A stretch of 64,000 bases of DNA from an uncultured Anaerolineae bacterium (GTDB lineage: Bacteria; Chloroflexota; Anaerolineae; Aggregatilineales; Phototrophicaceae), in contig CAKQCB010000001.1 in NCBI GenBank assembly GCA_934216615.1, forward strand, positions 310,001 to 374,000. The letters run 5' to 3'. How positions within the stretch are numbered: the stretch's first letter is position 1; each line of letters starts with the position of its first letter. Positions 49,797 through 59,458 of this stretch are shown piece by piece. Below the pieces are notes generated by a model. The model was given only the letters and a program-made list of their open reading frames with translations. It had not been told where the DNA came from and did no database searches. The position numbers were made by a program, and so were the translations under genes.

Positions 49797-51131
49797 ATGC
49801 CCGGCTTGATCTCAACTCTCCTATGGCTTGTATGCGCAGGCAGTTGTCTTGTTTTCGCGCTTCAAAGCGATACTGCATCCCAACCCTTCATGATTCCTAT
49901 AGCAGTGCTCATTGTGCTGTTAACCGTCAGTAGTTTGATCCCCGCTGTCAAACCCAAGTTGGCAATCCCTGTAAATTTCTTGCGCCAACAACCGCTGTTG
50001 TATTGGCTTGTCATCCTGCTTTTTATCGCGTTAGGGTTAGGCTTATGGGTTGCCAATCTACAACCCACCAACGGACGGATGCTCACCGCTTTTGAATTTG
50101 CCTACCTGAGCGCTTTGGCATGGGGATTTTTATACCTCATCGCCTATGGTGTGAATACGCCAACCCTTCGCATGATGGGGCAGAAACTGGGCAAAAGTAA
50201 ATTGACGGGATTACTAGTCACCGCGACGACATTCCTGTTTTTCTTCATCGCGGCAGAAACGTGGATGCGCATTAATTACATCACGACTGATGCTTTCGGG
50301 TTCACGGCGATGAACTATCATTGGTATCAAAATTTCGGGTATGCCCAAGACAATTCGCTTGGGTTTCGCGATTACGAACCCAAACCGGACGCTGAAGGCT
50401 TGATCCGTGTGGGGATTTTGGGCGACTCTTTCGCGATGGGGCATGGTATCAACAACTTGGATGATACCTTTGGGCAGATTTTAGAACGCGAACTTGGCGA
50501 TCAATTCGACGTTGACATCATCGCTAAATCGGGCTGGGATACGGATATTCAGCTTTACAATTTGCAGCAATATCCTCTCCAGCCCGATATTGTCGTTTTA
50601 TCCTACTACTTAAACGACATCGACTATCAGCTTTCCTCAAGTGAGGCGTTAAACCCTGACCGACGTTTTAGCTTCCCTGACACGCCGATTTTGTCCGAAT
50701 TCATTTTGAATTTCTTTGTGCCGAACTACATCTACTACAACCTTTTGCAGTTCACTTCTGTAGACCGCACAGGGAATCACTTGCTGGACTTGGTGAATGC
50801 CCATGTCGATGAAGCAATGTGGGCGCAACAAGCGCAATATCTGTTTGAAATTGTGAATTGGACGCGCCAAAACAACATTCAGATGGTCGTGTTGTTATGG
50901 CCTCACTTAACACAGATCGAGGCCTCGCAACCTGCGTTGGATCAACTACGGACGTTTCTCATCGACAATGATGTGCCATTTGTCGATATGTCCGAATCGC
51001 TCTTAGAACATCCCTCTACACAATTGATTGTGAATGCCTTTGACACGCATCCGGGTTTATTAGCACAACAACTGGCGGCGGATGCGCTCCTGACGCCGAT
51101 TCAACAGGCAGCGCAAACGATCAGCGAGTGA
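49797..51131 (+). CDS. Polytopic SGNH hydrolase-like protein (paralogue B)
   Basis: 444 residues. Unlike A and C it has about four to five membrane helices first (residues 1-150), then the SGNH domain: VGILGDSFAMGHGIN (catalytic Ser), LSYYLNDIDYQ and AFDTHPGLLAQQLAADALL. The catalytic residues look intact. The four-base gap to the FGE-like gene shows co-translation. It ends overlapping the convergent GT39-like gene by 11 bases. Function is unknown; such proteins commonly act as O-acetyl or acyl transferase partners on surface glycans. Confidence 0.84.
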   Translation: MPGLISTLLWLVCAGSCLVFALQSDTASQPFMIPIAVLIVLLTVSSLIPAVKPKLAIPVNFLRQQPLLYWLVILLFIALGLGLWVANLQPTNGRMLTAFEFAYLSALAWGFLYLIAYGVNTPTLRMMGQKLGKSKLTGLLVTATTFLFFFIAAETWMRINYITTDAFGFTAMNYHWYQNFGYAQDNSLGFRDYEPKPDAEGLIRVGILGDSFAMGHGINNLDDTFGQILERELGDQFDVDIIAKSGWDTDIQLYNLQQYPLQPDIVVLSYYLNDIDYQLSSSEALNPDRRFSFPDTPILSEFILNFFVPNYIYYNLLQFTSVDRTGNHLLDLVNAHVDEAMWAQQAQYLFEIVNWTRQNNIQMVVLLWPHLTQIEASQPALDQLRTFLIDNDVPFVDMSESLLEHPSTQLIVNAFDTHPGLLAQQLAADALLTPIQQAAQTISE

Positions 51132-52923
51132 AAGGATAGACCGTATACCAATCTTCCCCTGTCATAGTGGGGTAGATTTGGTTGTCAAAATAGGTGTACA
51201 CCTTCACATTGAGCGTATATTCCCCGCTGGGTAGCGATCCAATATCCAGCGGATGGGGATCATAAATGATCTCATTCGCTTGCCATGATGTGGTTGGACG
51301 GCGGTTTTCAAAGGGGAATGCGTCGTGTTGCAATACCAAGGCTCCATTTTCGTCTAACACAAAGACGGATACCGAATAATCTACAGGCAGGGTTTGTCCT
51401 GCTGACCACCATAAATCAATTCGGTCATCCAGCATAGCCGTTTGAGTGATCTGCATGTTGGAAGTGAATTCTACAAGCGGTGTGGTGGATGTAAAACGAT
51501 CAAAACGATAGGTGCTGATCGTATTCCCCCAGTGATCTACTGGCAACAAGGCGGTTTGTTGAAAGCCTGCGTTGTGCAAGAACTCAAATGCAGATGGGTC
51601 AGGACTCCAATGCGTGAGCCATACAGTCTCGTGCGCGTCAATCGCTTCGACGATGGCGGTAGGGTACTCATCCGAAAATAAATCACGGTAATGTCGCATA
51701 GACATGATTGTGGTGTCTTCCGGCATCAGGTGATCAAGATAATAAATGAGGGGGTTATCCCCGCGGTAAACTTCAAGTAGCGCCATTTGGTTCGGTTCGG
51801 CATACAACGCGACACTTTCGCCGACTTCATCCCACGGTTCTTTAGGATAATAATCGTCTACAGTGGTGATACCGTAGATGACAATGACTGCGACGATGAA
51901 GATACGCCCAATGTTGGAAGGGATATTCTGTAAACCCTGCGCGATCAAGATCGCGATCACAGGTGAGACGAGCAAAAGGCGATGCGGAGCGAGTACAGGG
52001 AACCAAAAATTTAAGATAAAGGTCACCAGAACGGTGAGCAAAAACCACGCCAGCAATAAAAATGTGGCGCTGAATGGGCGGAATTGAACGCGCCCATCTG
52101 CGCGCAAGGTGACGATGCCCAATAAAAACAACCCCAACATCAACGGCCATTGGGCAGAGAAATACTTATGCCGAAGCTCGCTCAGGGTTTGCCAGTTAGA
52201 AGGTAAAGATGCTTGAATCCCCGGGTCATTACTGCTTTGATGTAACCCATACGTGAAGAACCATGGGGAAAATAACAGTCCGATGATCACATAAATGCCA
52301 ATGGCTCGAATACGCTGTTGTCCCCCAAGGAAGAACAAGCTGTGTAGTCCCATCGCCCCAATGACAAAGATGCCTTGATATTGCAGATGCACCAAGAAAA
52401 CCGATGTGCCGATCCAGCTCAGCGTCCATTTGAGGGATGGGTTTTCCGTCCATTTGACGTAACTGTATACCATCAAAATCGTGAACAGGGTGCGCAAAGA
52501 ATACATGCGGATGTCTTGCGCAAGCACAAATTCAGGGTCGGATAAGGCGAGGATCAACGATGCGCTTAATGGAACGAGTATGCCTGAAAAGTGAGCACGG
52601 TTGCGGTTCAGCACTTTTGCCAACGGGAAAACGGCGGCGACGCTTAGAATACTGGGAAATGCCGAGAATAAACGCAAGCTCACAACAGAATCCCCACAAA
52701 AGACGATCCACAGCTTTAGCAGTAGATAGTACAGTGGGGGGTGATGGTCGAAGTGGGCAAGGGCATAGATCAGGTCCGGCTGTTTGATGATGAAGTATGT
52801 TGCACCTTCATCAATCCACAGCGCTTGATCGCCGATATATAACATACGACTGATAGCTGCTAAAAGCAGAATGCCCGCCATCGCAAAAAAAACTTGCCAT
52901 TGTTGTGATACGTGTGATTTCAT
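51121..52923 (-). CDS. GT39/ArnT-like membrane glycosyltransferase (GT-C fold)
   Basis: 600-residue polytopic protein with the GT-C signature at its first periplasmic loop: ALWIDEGATYFIIKQPDLIYAL with the catalytic-type acidic residue (DE), and HFDHHPPLYYLLLKLW (the PMT/ArnT pattern). About ten further helices follow (to about residue 400), then a C-terminal soluble segment. It would transfer a sugar from a polyprenyl-phosphate donor outside the membrane. Start at 52923 (MKSHVS) chosen over longer in-frame codons. The acceptor is unknown. It faces SGNH paralogue B convergently. Confidence 0.87.
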   Translation of the reverse strand: MKSHVSQQWQVFFAMAGILLLAAISRMLYIGDQALWIDEGATYFIIKQPDLIYALAHFDHHPPLYYLLLKLWIVFCGDSVVSLRLFSAFPSILSVAAVFPLAKVLNRNRAHFSGILVPLSASLILALSDPEFVLAQDIRMYSLRTLFTILMVYSYVKWTENPSLKWTLSWIGTSVFLVHLQYQGIFVIGAMGLHSLFFLGGQQRIRAIGIYVIIGLLFSPWFFTYGLHQSSNDPGIQASLPSNWQTLSELRHKYFSAQWPLMLGLFLLGIVTLRADGRVQFRPFSATFLLLAWFLLTVLVTFILNFWFPVLAPHRLLLVSPVIAILIAQGLQNIPSNIGRIFIVAVIVIYGITTVDDYYPKEPWDEVGESVALYAEPNQMALLEVYRGDNPLIYYLDHLMPEDTTIMSMRHYRDLFSDEYPTAIVEAIDAHETVWLTHWSPDPSAFEFLHNAGFQQTALLPVDHWGNTISTYRFDRFTSTTPLVEFTSNMQITQTAMLDDRIDLWWSAGQTLPVDYSVSVFVLDENGALVLQHDAFPFENRRPTTSWQANEIIYDPHPLDIGSLPSGEYTLNVKVYTYFDNQIYPTMTGEDWYTVYPFTR

Positions 52924-53007
52924 AACCGTCAACCCAACATAAAACTGACCACCGGATAAGGGTATCAACGGTGGTCAGGTATTACAGATAAAACACAATG
53001 CCAAAGA

Positions 53008-53493
53008 TTAGTTGGACATGAAGTAGTTGCTTTCAACGCGGTTTGAAGCAGGGCAACCGCTGAAAATTAAGGTGTACATCTTCCCTTGAGCATCCGGGCC
53101 TGCATTGACTTGAAATTCACCCGAAGTGAGGCGGTATAAAGCAATGCCACGGTTTTCGTCAATCAACGTGTTTTGAGCGGGGAATTCAGGCACAGCATCA
53201 ATTTCGGTAGCGGTTGCGCGGAAGACACGCAAGCCAATGTTGCTGTCGTTAAAACGGTAAGCGTCCATGTAGCATAAACCGCTGATAGGAGAGACGCGGG
53301 TAAAGAATGCGTAATATTCAATCCCTTGGCAATTGTCACGGTTTTCTATGCCCGGACATTCACAAGGGTTACATGCGTAGGCGGTATCTACGGTTGGCAG
53401 TGCGACAATCCCCACAGCCGTATGAATACCAAGAAGCATCAAGAGAACTGTCAGAACAGGTAGGACACGACCAAAAAGAATACGATGTGACAT
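53008..53493 (-). CDS. Secreted Cys-rich protein of unknown function
   Basis: 161 residues with a long signal peptide (about residues 1-40, VLPVLTVLLMLLGIHTAV), ending near TVDTAYA. The mature part begins CNPCECPGIENRDNCQG, a cluster of four cysteines in 15 residues, and has two more (SGLCYMDAYR and SGCPASNRV), suggesting disulfide bonds. No lipobox, no catalytic motif. GAGGGTAA precedes the ATG. It stands between two GT-C-like genes and is oriented like the upstream gene. Not recognised as any known family. Confidence 0.75.
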   Translation of the reverse strand: MSHRILFGRVLPVLTVLLMLLGIHTAVGIVALPTVDTAYACNPCECPGIENRDNCQGIEYYAFFTRVSPISGLCYMDAYRFNDSNIGLRVFRATATEIDAVPEFPAQNTLIDENRGIALYRLTSGEFQVNAGPDAQGKMYTLIFSGCPASNRVESNYFMSN

Positions 53494-53614
53494 TGTAATT
53501 ACCCTCTAACTCGTTTTAAAATCAACACTGTTTGTTATAAAAGATTTAGCGTGAATTTGCCATATTCACTGTAGTAATACAAGAAGAATTCTGTCAAATC
53601 AACACTAAACTGAA

Positions 53615-55837
53615 TTGAAAAGCTTACAAACGCGTTGCTTTCCATCCACTAGAACCTTACTGCCCATCGTTTTCTTTGGGTTTTTTACTGTTGTTTTCCT
53701 CAAGAGCACGCTCTTTCAAACAGGGCAAGCCGCTGCAGGCTATGACTTTTTTAACTTCCACTGGAATTTTTGGTGGGTGGGCCACGCGCTCACACATTCC
53801 AACCTTGATGTTTACCTGAATGATTTTGTCTTTTATCCAGCGGTTTCTAATTACGGGTATCACGTTTTGGCGCTGGTTTGGTATCCCCTATGGGCTATTT
53901 TATCGTCTTTTGCGGGAACCCTCTTTGCAGTCACAGCCATCATATGTTTGGGGTGTTTTCTCAACGGATACGTCATGTATCTATTTTTACGCAGTTTCAA
54001 AATTGCGCCGTTCTTTGCATTAGTCGGCGGTTTGGCGCTTCAAACACTCCCTGTGACGCGCTATTTCTATGACAACACCCATCTCAACCTACTGCCGTTA
54101 TTCTGGTTTCCGCTTCTCATCATGGTTTGGCGATATATTGCTGGCCATATCCATCAGATGTCATTGGGGAAAATGGCGTTATGGACGGTGTTATTAGGGG
54201 GGATGTTTTGGGCGCTCATCCTCACAGAGTTGCAATATCTGATCTTTGCGCTCTTTATAGTCGTCCCCTTTGGTCTGCGCACGCTAATTTATTCCCGTAA
54301 AAAACTGAACCTGATCGCAATTGTGATTTTGGCGAGTCTCATAAGTTTAGCATTAGCCTATTTTGCAGGGCCATTGAAATATATCCTCATGTTTGAAGGG
54401 AAACTTGCCCCCGGTGATGCGTTCGACCGACCGGGGATACCGTTCCCATCGGGGTTTTTGAGCATGTCGGAAACGTGGTGGGAATGGGATACTCCTTCGG
54501 CAGGGCTGTTTATAATGCTGTATGGGGTGACAGCGCTTTTCGTCAGCGTAGGGATGACGGTTCGGCGAAAGCTGATTGCTAAAGAGCGCTGGTTTTGGCT
54601 CATCATCGCACTTCCGCCGTTGATTTTATCGCTCGGCCCGCATTTAAATTTATTCGGACAACAAATCCCGCTTCCCTTTGTGTGGTTGCATCAAATCACC
54701 AATGGGATGTTTCGCATGCCGTGGCGACTGTTACCCATCGCGGTGATTCCACTGACGGTCTTCTGCGGGTTGGTTTTCACTGCATTTTGGAATGATCGAC
54801 AGAGACCGCGCGTTTTATTGAAATATGCTGGCGCGGTAGCCGTGATTTTATTCCTATGTTACAGCCTGCGGGTGTTTGAATCTCCCAAAATGACGCCGAT
54901 CCCACCCGATTACGCGGTCTACCATACAATCGGACAGGAACCAGACGATTCCGCTTATGACTATGTCGTGTTGGAAATTCCGGTTGCGGCGGGTACAGGT
55001 GAAGTAATCTTGGGCGACCCGCGCGCAGTTCAATTACAATGGTATGGCATTTATCATCACAAGCGCATGTTTAACGGCTTTATATCGCGCGCACCAATCG
55101 ATACGATATGGCCGATTGTGTATGATGATGCCATGATGGCGTGGCTCGGCCAACGTCGTCTTTTAGAGCCTGATGTTGTCGCCAGCCAATTGCAAGAGCG
55201 TATCTTTGATTATCTGATTGGGTATCTCATGGTGCATCAAAACTTGGTTGGCAATGAGAGTGAAGCGTTGCAAGAGATCATCGGGTTTTTGAACGAGCAA
55301 TCCCACATCGTTTGCGCTCCCTTAATTGAACAGGATTTAATTGCCTTTAGAACCTATGCCCATCCTGACGGGTGTATCACGAACCGCGCCCCGCCACAAA
55401 CAGCAGATGGGCATTATTTCGTTGATATTGGCGGGGATGATCAACGTTTTATCGGGCTAGGTTGGCACCGAGCTGAAGATGTTGGCGGGTTGAGCATACG
55501 CTGGTTAGGTCATTTTCCAACCGCAAACTTGATCCTCGAAATTCCGCCGAATGACTATGAACTTCGGTTTTCAACACAGTCATTCGCAGAGCCACGGATG
55601 ATTCAGGTTCTTGCAAATGAGCATAGTCTCGGGACAGAAATCCTCGTTGAGCCGAACATGCTTCAAGAGGTGACCGTCGAAATTCCAAGTTCCGTTTTTG
55701 AAAATGACCCCACTTTAGAAATCACTTTTCAGTATGATGATGTGGTCGTCCCTAGTGAAGTTTATGAGAGTGCCGATAATCGATCATTGTCAATTATGAT
55801 CACTGACATAGAATTAGCACGAGTATTTGATTCTTAA
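53615..55837 (+). CDS. Polytopic GT-C-like membrane protein
   Basis: 740 residues. About eleven membrane helices in the first 440 residues with an extracytoplasmic loop after helix 1 (AGYDFFNFHWNFWWVGHAL), helical HLNLLPLFWFPLLIMVWRYI and ALILTELQYLIFALFI, and a C-terminal soluble domain of about 280 residues rich in strands. The layout resembles GT-C glycosyltransferases or YfhO-type proteins, with the first-loop acidic residue present (YDFF). The start is uncertain: only a TTG without a clear ribosome site is seen at 53615. Nothing shows the donor. It is followed after 18 bases by SGNH paralogue C. Confidence 0.82.
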   Translation: MKSLQTRCFPSTRTLLPIVFFGFFTVVFLKSTLFQTGQAAAGYDFFNFHWNFWWVGHALTHSNLDVYLNDFVFYPAVSNYGYHVLALVWYPLWAILSSFAGTLFAVTAIICLGCFLNGYVMYLFLRSFKIAPFFALVGGLALQTLPVTRYFYDNTHLNLLPLFWFPLLIMVWRYIAGHIHQMSLGKMALWTVLLGGMFWALILTELQYLIFALFIVVPFGLRTLIYSRKKLNLIAIVILASLISLALAYFAGPLKYILMFEGKLAPGDAFDRPGIPFPSGFLSMSETWWEWDTPSAGLFIMLYGVTALFVSVGMTVRRKLIAKERWFWLIIALPPLILSLGPHLNLFGQQIPLPFVWLHQITNGMFRMPWRLLPIAVIPLTVFCGLVFTAFWNDRQRPRVLLKYAGAVAVILFLCYSLRVFESPKMTPIPPDYAVYHTIGQEPDDSAYDYVVLEIPVAAGTGEVILGDPRAVQLQWYGIYHHKRMFNGFISRAPIDTIWPIVYDDAMMAWLGQRRLLEPDVVASQLQERIFDYLIGYLMVHQNLVGNESEALQEIIGFLNEQSHIVCAPLIEQDLIAFRTYAHPDGCITNRAPPQTADGHYFVDIGGDDQRFIGLGWHRAEDVGGLSIRWLGHFPTANLILEIPPNDYELRFSTQSFAEPRMIQVLANEHSLGTEILVEPNMLQEVTVEIPSSVFENDPTLEITFQYDDVVVPSEVYESADNRSLSIMITDIELARVFDS

Positions 55838-55855
55838 AATATCGAAGGTGTAGCG

Positions 55856-56869
55856 GTGCTCGTTATTCTGATCATCATTGGGTTGGTCGGCGTTTTACTC
55901 GCGCTCAGCGTGCGACAGACGCGCTTTCCACGTTTGCGAAACTTGAGTATGGGCTTGCTCATCACCTACAGTTTTTTAGTGGCACTATTGGCTGCTGGCG
56001 AACTTTATTTCCGTTATGTTTTTGCGGAATCCGACGGGGTTCCAACATTGGCGATGCAAAACTGGATAGACCGTTACTGGCATCTGAACAGCGCGAACTT
56101 TCGCGATGCTGAATGGCAACCTGAAACATGGGAAGGGCGCGAATCCATCTTGTTGATTGGTGATTCTTTCACCGCAGGTTGGGGCATCGAAAACTCAGAA
56201 GATCGCTTTGGGGATGTGCTGGCGCGCGAACTGGGCGATGCGTATGTGGTGCTGAACCTCGGCAAAGAAGGGGCATCCACCGTAGAAGAACTTGAAATCC
56301 TGCGTGAAGCGCCGATACAAAACCCTGATATTGTGATTTTGCAATACACGCTCAATGACATCGAAATCGCCGCATTGAGCATCGGCCTTGACCCGGGCTT
56401 AAACCCAATGTCAACAGTGCCGTTTTGGGCGCAAGATTCTTATTTGGGCAACTTTCTTTACTGGCGCTTAGCCATCATTTTTGCGCCCCAAAACCGAGGC
56501 AGCGAAACCTACCAGCAGTTTTTATATAATATGTTCGATCATTCTGTCGTTTGGGAAATCCACTTTGAACAGCTCGCTGAATTTGCGCGCGCAGTAGAAG
56601 CGCGAGGCGCAGAATTATACATTGTGATCTTTCCCGACTTATTCACCCCGTTTAACAGCATCCCGTATGTAGACCGCGTGGCGCAGGCTTTCGAAAGTTT
56701 AGGGTATGACGAAGCGCGCATCATCAGGCTGTTCGACTTTGCTGAGACATTTCCTTTAGAGGAGCGTGTGGTATCAATGCGGGATGGTCACCCTAGTGCA
56801 GCGTTTTCTACTGCTGTCGGGGAAATGCTTTATCAAGAGTGGTTTTTAAATACGGAGGCAGGTTCATGA
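55856..56869 (+). CDS. Membrane-anchored SGNH hydrolase-like protein (paralogue C)
   Basis: 337 residues starting at GTG with GAAGGTG upstream. Two N-terminal helices, then SGNH blocks LLIGDSFTAGWGIEN (catalytic Ser), QYTLNDIEIAALSIG and SMRDGHPSAAFS. It matches paralogue A (46620-47597) closely in layout and wording (SIPYVDRVAQAFES). It is co-transcribed with the GT-C-like gene upstream and overlaps mtnA by ATGA downstream, so a polysaccharide enzyme and a sulfur-salvage gene share one message. Confidence 0.87.
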   Translation: MLVILIIIGLVGVLLALSVRQTRFPRLRNLSMGLLITYSFLVALLAAGELYFRYVFAESDGVPTLAMQNWIDRYWHLNSANFRDAEWQPETWEGRESILLIGDSFTAGWGIENSEDRFGDVLARELGDAYVVLNLGKEGASTVEELEILREAPIQNPDIVILQYTLNDIEIAALSIGLDPGLNPMSTVPFWAQDSYLGNFLYWRLAIIFAPQNRGSETYQQFLYNMFDHSVVWEIHFEQLAEFARAVEARGAELYIVIFPDLFTPFNSIPYVDRVAQAFESLGYDEARIIRLFDFAETFPLEERVVSMRDGHPSAAFSTAVGEMLYQEWFLNTEAGS

Positions 56870-57996
56870 AAATACAAGGGCAGCATTACCGAACAATTTG
56901 GTTAGATGCAACACGTTCGGGCGTTGTTCAAGTAATTGACCAAAGTAAACTTCCATTTGAATTTCTGATCCTTGATCTGAAAACAAGTGATGATGCGGCA
57001 CGCGCCATCAAAGACATGATCGTGCGCGGTGCAGGCTTGATCGGCGCGACCGCTGGATATGGTATGTATCTTGGGGCGTTAGAGGCAGTAGGGCAGGGGA
57101 ATATCGAACAAGCGAAGCAATATCTTACTCAAGTGGGTGAAAAGTTAAAAAAGACACGCCCCACAGCCGTCAACCTTGCATGGGCGGTAGATCGTCAATG
57201 GCAGGCGCTTGCGTCTGTAAGTTCACTCACCGACCTTGTTGAAATAAGCCGTATTGTCGCGGTCGAAATTGCCGATGAAGACGCAGAATGCTGTAAAGCA
57301 ATCGGTCAGCACGGCGTGGAGATCATCAAGACAATTCACGAGCGCAATGGCGGAAACCCTGTTCAAATTTTGACGCATTGTAATGCAGGCTGGCTGGCAT
57401 TCGTCGATTATGGTTCCGCTACCGCGCCAATCTATGCGGCGCATGATTTAGGCATCCCTGTTCATGTTTGGGTCGATGAAACCCGCCCACGCAATCAAGG
57501 CGCGCGTTTGACGGCATGGGAATTACAACAACATGGCGTGCCCCATCGTTTGATTGTGGACAATGTGGGCGGTCACTTGATGCAACATCACATGGTCGAT
57601 ATGGTGATAGTGGGTACAGATCGCACAACCGCAAGCGGAGACGTGGCGAATAAAATCGGCACATATCTTAAGGCGCTAGCGGCAAAAGATAATAACGTTC
57701 CCTTTTACGTCGCTTTGCCTTCCTCAACCTTTGACTGGACGCTGTCCGACGGCGTGCGCGAAATTCCGATTGAAGAACGGGATGCCACTGAAGTGTTATG
57801 GATGGAAGGCGTTTCGCAAAATGGTCAGGTGGAAGCGGTACGAATTGCGCCGGAAGGTGTAGAGGCCGCCAATTATGGCTTTGATGTGACGCCTGCGCGT
57901 CTAATCACCGGGTTAATTACCGAACGTGGGATTTGCCAAGCCAATCGTGAATCTATCGCGCAGTTATTTCCCGATAAAGTCGTTACCCACGGGTAA
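56866..57996 (+). CDS. mtnA: S-methyl-5-thioribose-1-phosphate isomerase
   Basis: Converts methylthioribose-1-phosphate to methylthioribulose-1-phosphate in the methionine salvage pathway. Catalytic Cys is in QILTHCNAGW and Asp in VIVGTDRTTASGDVANKIGTY; RGAGLIGATAGYG, DETRPRNQGARLTAWEL and YVALPSSTFDWTLSDG are also family blocks. Its 376 residues are slightly longer than usual. The ATG at 56866 overlaps the previous stop (ATGA) with ACGGAGGC upstream. The common RGAPAIG is here RGAGLIG, so a paralogue acting on another sugar phosphate is possible. It overlaps the P450 gene by 14 bases, tail to tail. Confidence 0.9.
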   Translation: MKIQGQHYRTIWLDATRSGVVQVIDQSKLPFEFLILDLKTSDDAARAIKDMIVRGAGLIGATAGYGMYLGALEAVGQGNIEQAKQYLTQVGEKLKKTRPTAVNLAWAVDRQWQALASVSSLTDLVEISRIVAVEIADEDAECCKAIGQHGVEIIKTIHERNGGNPVQILTHCNAGWLAFVDYGSATAPIYAAHDLGIPVHVWVDETRPRNQGARLTAWELQQHGVPHRLIVDNVGGHLMQHHMVDMVIVGTDRTTASGDVANKIGTYLKALAAKDNNVPFYVALPSSTFDWTLSDGVREIPIEERDATEVLWMEGVSQNGQVEAVRIAPEGVEAANYGFDVTPARLITGLITERGICQANRESIAQLFPDKVVTHG

Positions 57997-59443
57997 AATC
58001 GACCATCTCAAGAATATTGCCGCGTACTTCCCCTACAGATTGCTCGAACTTGTAATCTTGTTCACGGACAATCATCGGCATATGGTTTGGGCGCAAAGGC
58101 ACCCAGACCATACGGTCGATTTTAGAACCTGCGACAAACTCAAAACGGAATTTACGTAATAGGCTCGCCAGTACAATTTTGAGTTCCGTCTGCGCAAAAC
58201 TCACCCCTAAACACATACGAACGCCCGCGCTAAAAGGAAAATATTGATACGCAGACGGCGATATAGTCAGCCAGCGGTCAGTGATAAAGCGCTCAGGGTT
58301 TGCAAACACATCGGCATCGTGATGAGCACAGTAATGACTAAAGACCACTTCGGTATTAGCGGGAATGTGATAACCAGAAAGGTCGGTTTCCTGGGCAGTG
58401 ATCCGTGAACCCATCGTCACGGGCGGTAAGATGCGCAAACTCTCTTTGATCACGCGGTCTAAAACCACCAGCTTAGGCAACGCTTCAAATTGGATTTCGC
58501 CATCTCCTAAAACCGCGTCGAGTTCTTCAACGACCTGCTTGGCAATTTCAGGATGTTGTGTAAGCAAAAATACCGTCCACGAAATAGCGTTGGCGGTAGT
58601 TTCATGGCCTGCGGTGAGCAGAATGTTGATATGCCCGATGAGATCATCTTCGCTGAGCAGGCCATTCTGTTCATCACGAATATGGATGAGCGCCGCTAAC
58701 ACGTCATTGGTGTCATGTGGGTGCTGACGTTTGTAATGGATGAGATCGCGGATTTGATCATCAATTTCAAGCGACAATTGAAAGAAACGGCGATAAGGTG
58801 TGCCTTCGCCGTCGGTAGCATCAATGCTCACGTCGGGAATGAGTTCCAACCATTCTTGGATGCGCATGCCAATTGAATCCGCTTGGCCTTCAAAGTCTTG
58901 ACCGAACAGTGTTTTCCCCGCTACTGTGAGGGTATGGCTGAACATCAACCGTTGAAAATCAATTTGACTGTCTGGTTCTAAGTGGTTGAGTAAGCGGTTG
59001 GTAATCGTCACCATCTCATCGGCATATTTGCTGATTTGCTGGCGATGAAAGGCCGGCATCAATAACCGTCGATGTTGTTGATGAACGCCATCATTGAGCG
59101 AAAATAACCCTGTGCCAACCCGTTTTAAGACCACTTTTTGAGGGTCGTCTTGCCAGCGTGCATAGACTGGCCCAATGATCGGACCGGAATGAAAGACGTG
59201 TGTTTCAGTCATCACACGCCGATTATTTTCTTCGCCAAAAACGATGACCGTGCCCGCGCAGTCTTCCGCAGGGAACAGAAAATTACCGTTTCCACCCTGA
59301 ACAAAGGCGGCGATATTCGCATAATTTGCCCTTAAATCCATCGTGTAACGAAATGGATCAGCAGATGCACGAATCAAATTGCCGACCCAACCCTGATCTT
59401 TGTCAGGGAGTGGGCCGGGGATTGAAGAAAAGGGTTGTAACAC
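57983..59443 (-). CDS. Cytochrome P450
   Basis: 486-residue heme monooxygenase. Helix I has TAGHETTANAISWT (oxygen activation), helix K has ESLRIL (ExxR), the PERF motif is NPERF, and the heme-binding loop is FSAGVRMCLG with the proximal Cys. No membrane anchor, so it is a soluble bacterial P450 like CYP102- or CYP110-class relatives. Start GTG with TAGGTTTACC upstream. Last gene of the SpeD operon (16 bases after the HAMP-protein stop). No ferredoxin or reductase gene is nearby. The substrate is unknown; fatty acid or terpenoid oxidation are common roles. Confidence 0.95.
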   Translation of the reverse strand: MLQPFSSIPGPLPDKDQGWVGNLIRASADPFRYTMDLRANYANIAAFVQGGNGNFLFPAEDCAGTVIVFGEENNRRVMTETHVFHSGPIIGPVYARWQDDPQKVVLKRVGTGLFSLNDGVHQQHRRLLMPAFHRQQISKYADEMVTITNRLLNHLEPDSQIDFQRLMFSHTLTVAGKTLFGQDFEGQADSIGMRIQEWLELIPDVSIDATDGEGTPYRRFFQLSLEIDDQIRDLIHYKRQHPHDTNDVLAALIHIRDEQNGLLSEDDLIGHINILLTAGHETTANAISWTVFLLTQHPEIAKQVVEELDAVLGDGEIQFEALPKLVVLDRVIKESLRILPPVTMGSRITAQETDLSGYHIPANTEVVFSHYCAHHDADVFANPERFITDRWLTISPSAYQYFPFSAGVRMCLGVSFAQTELKIVLASLLRKFRFEFVAGSKIDRMVWVPLRPNHMPMIVREQDYKFEQSVGEVRGNILEMVDFTRG

Positions 59444-59458
59444 GGTAAACCTATCGAA

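Noticed and set aside
53494..53614. A regulatory RNA or riboswitch in the divergent gap between the Cys-rich protein gene and the GT-C-like gene.
   Set aside because: Only a weak GTGAAT/ATTCAC hairpin (about 53553-53571) is present in an AT-rich stretch; no conserved riboswitch core was recognised.
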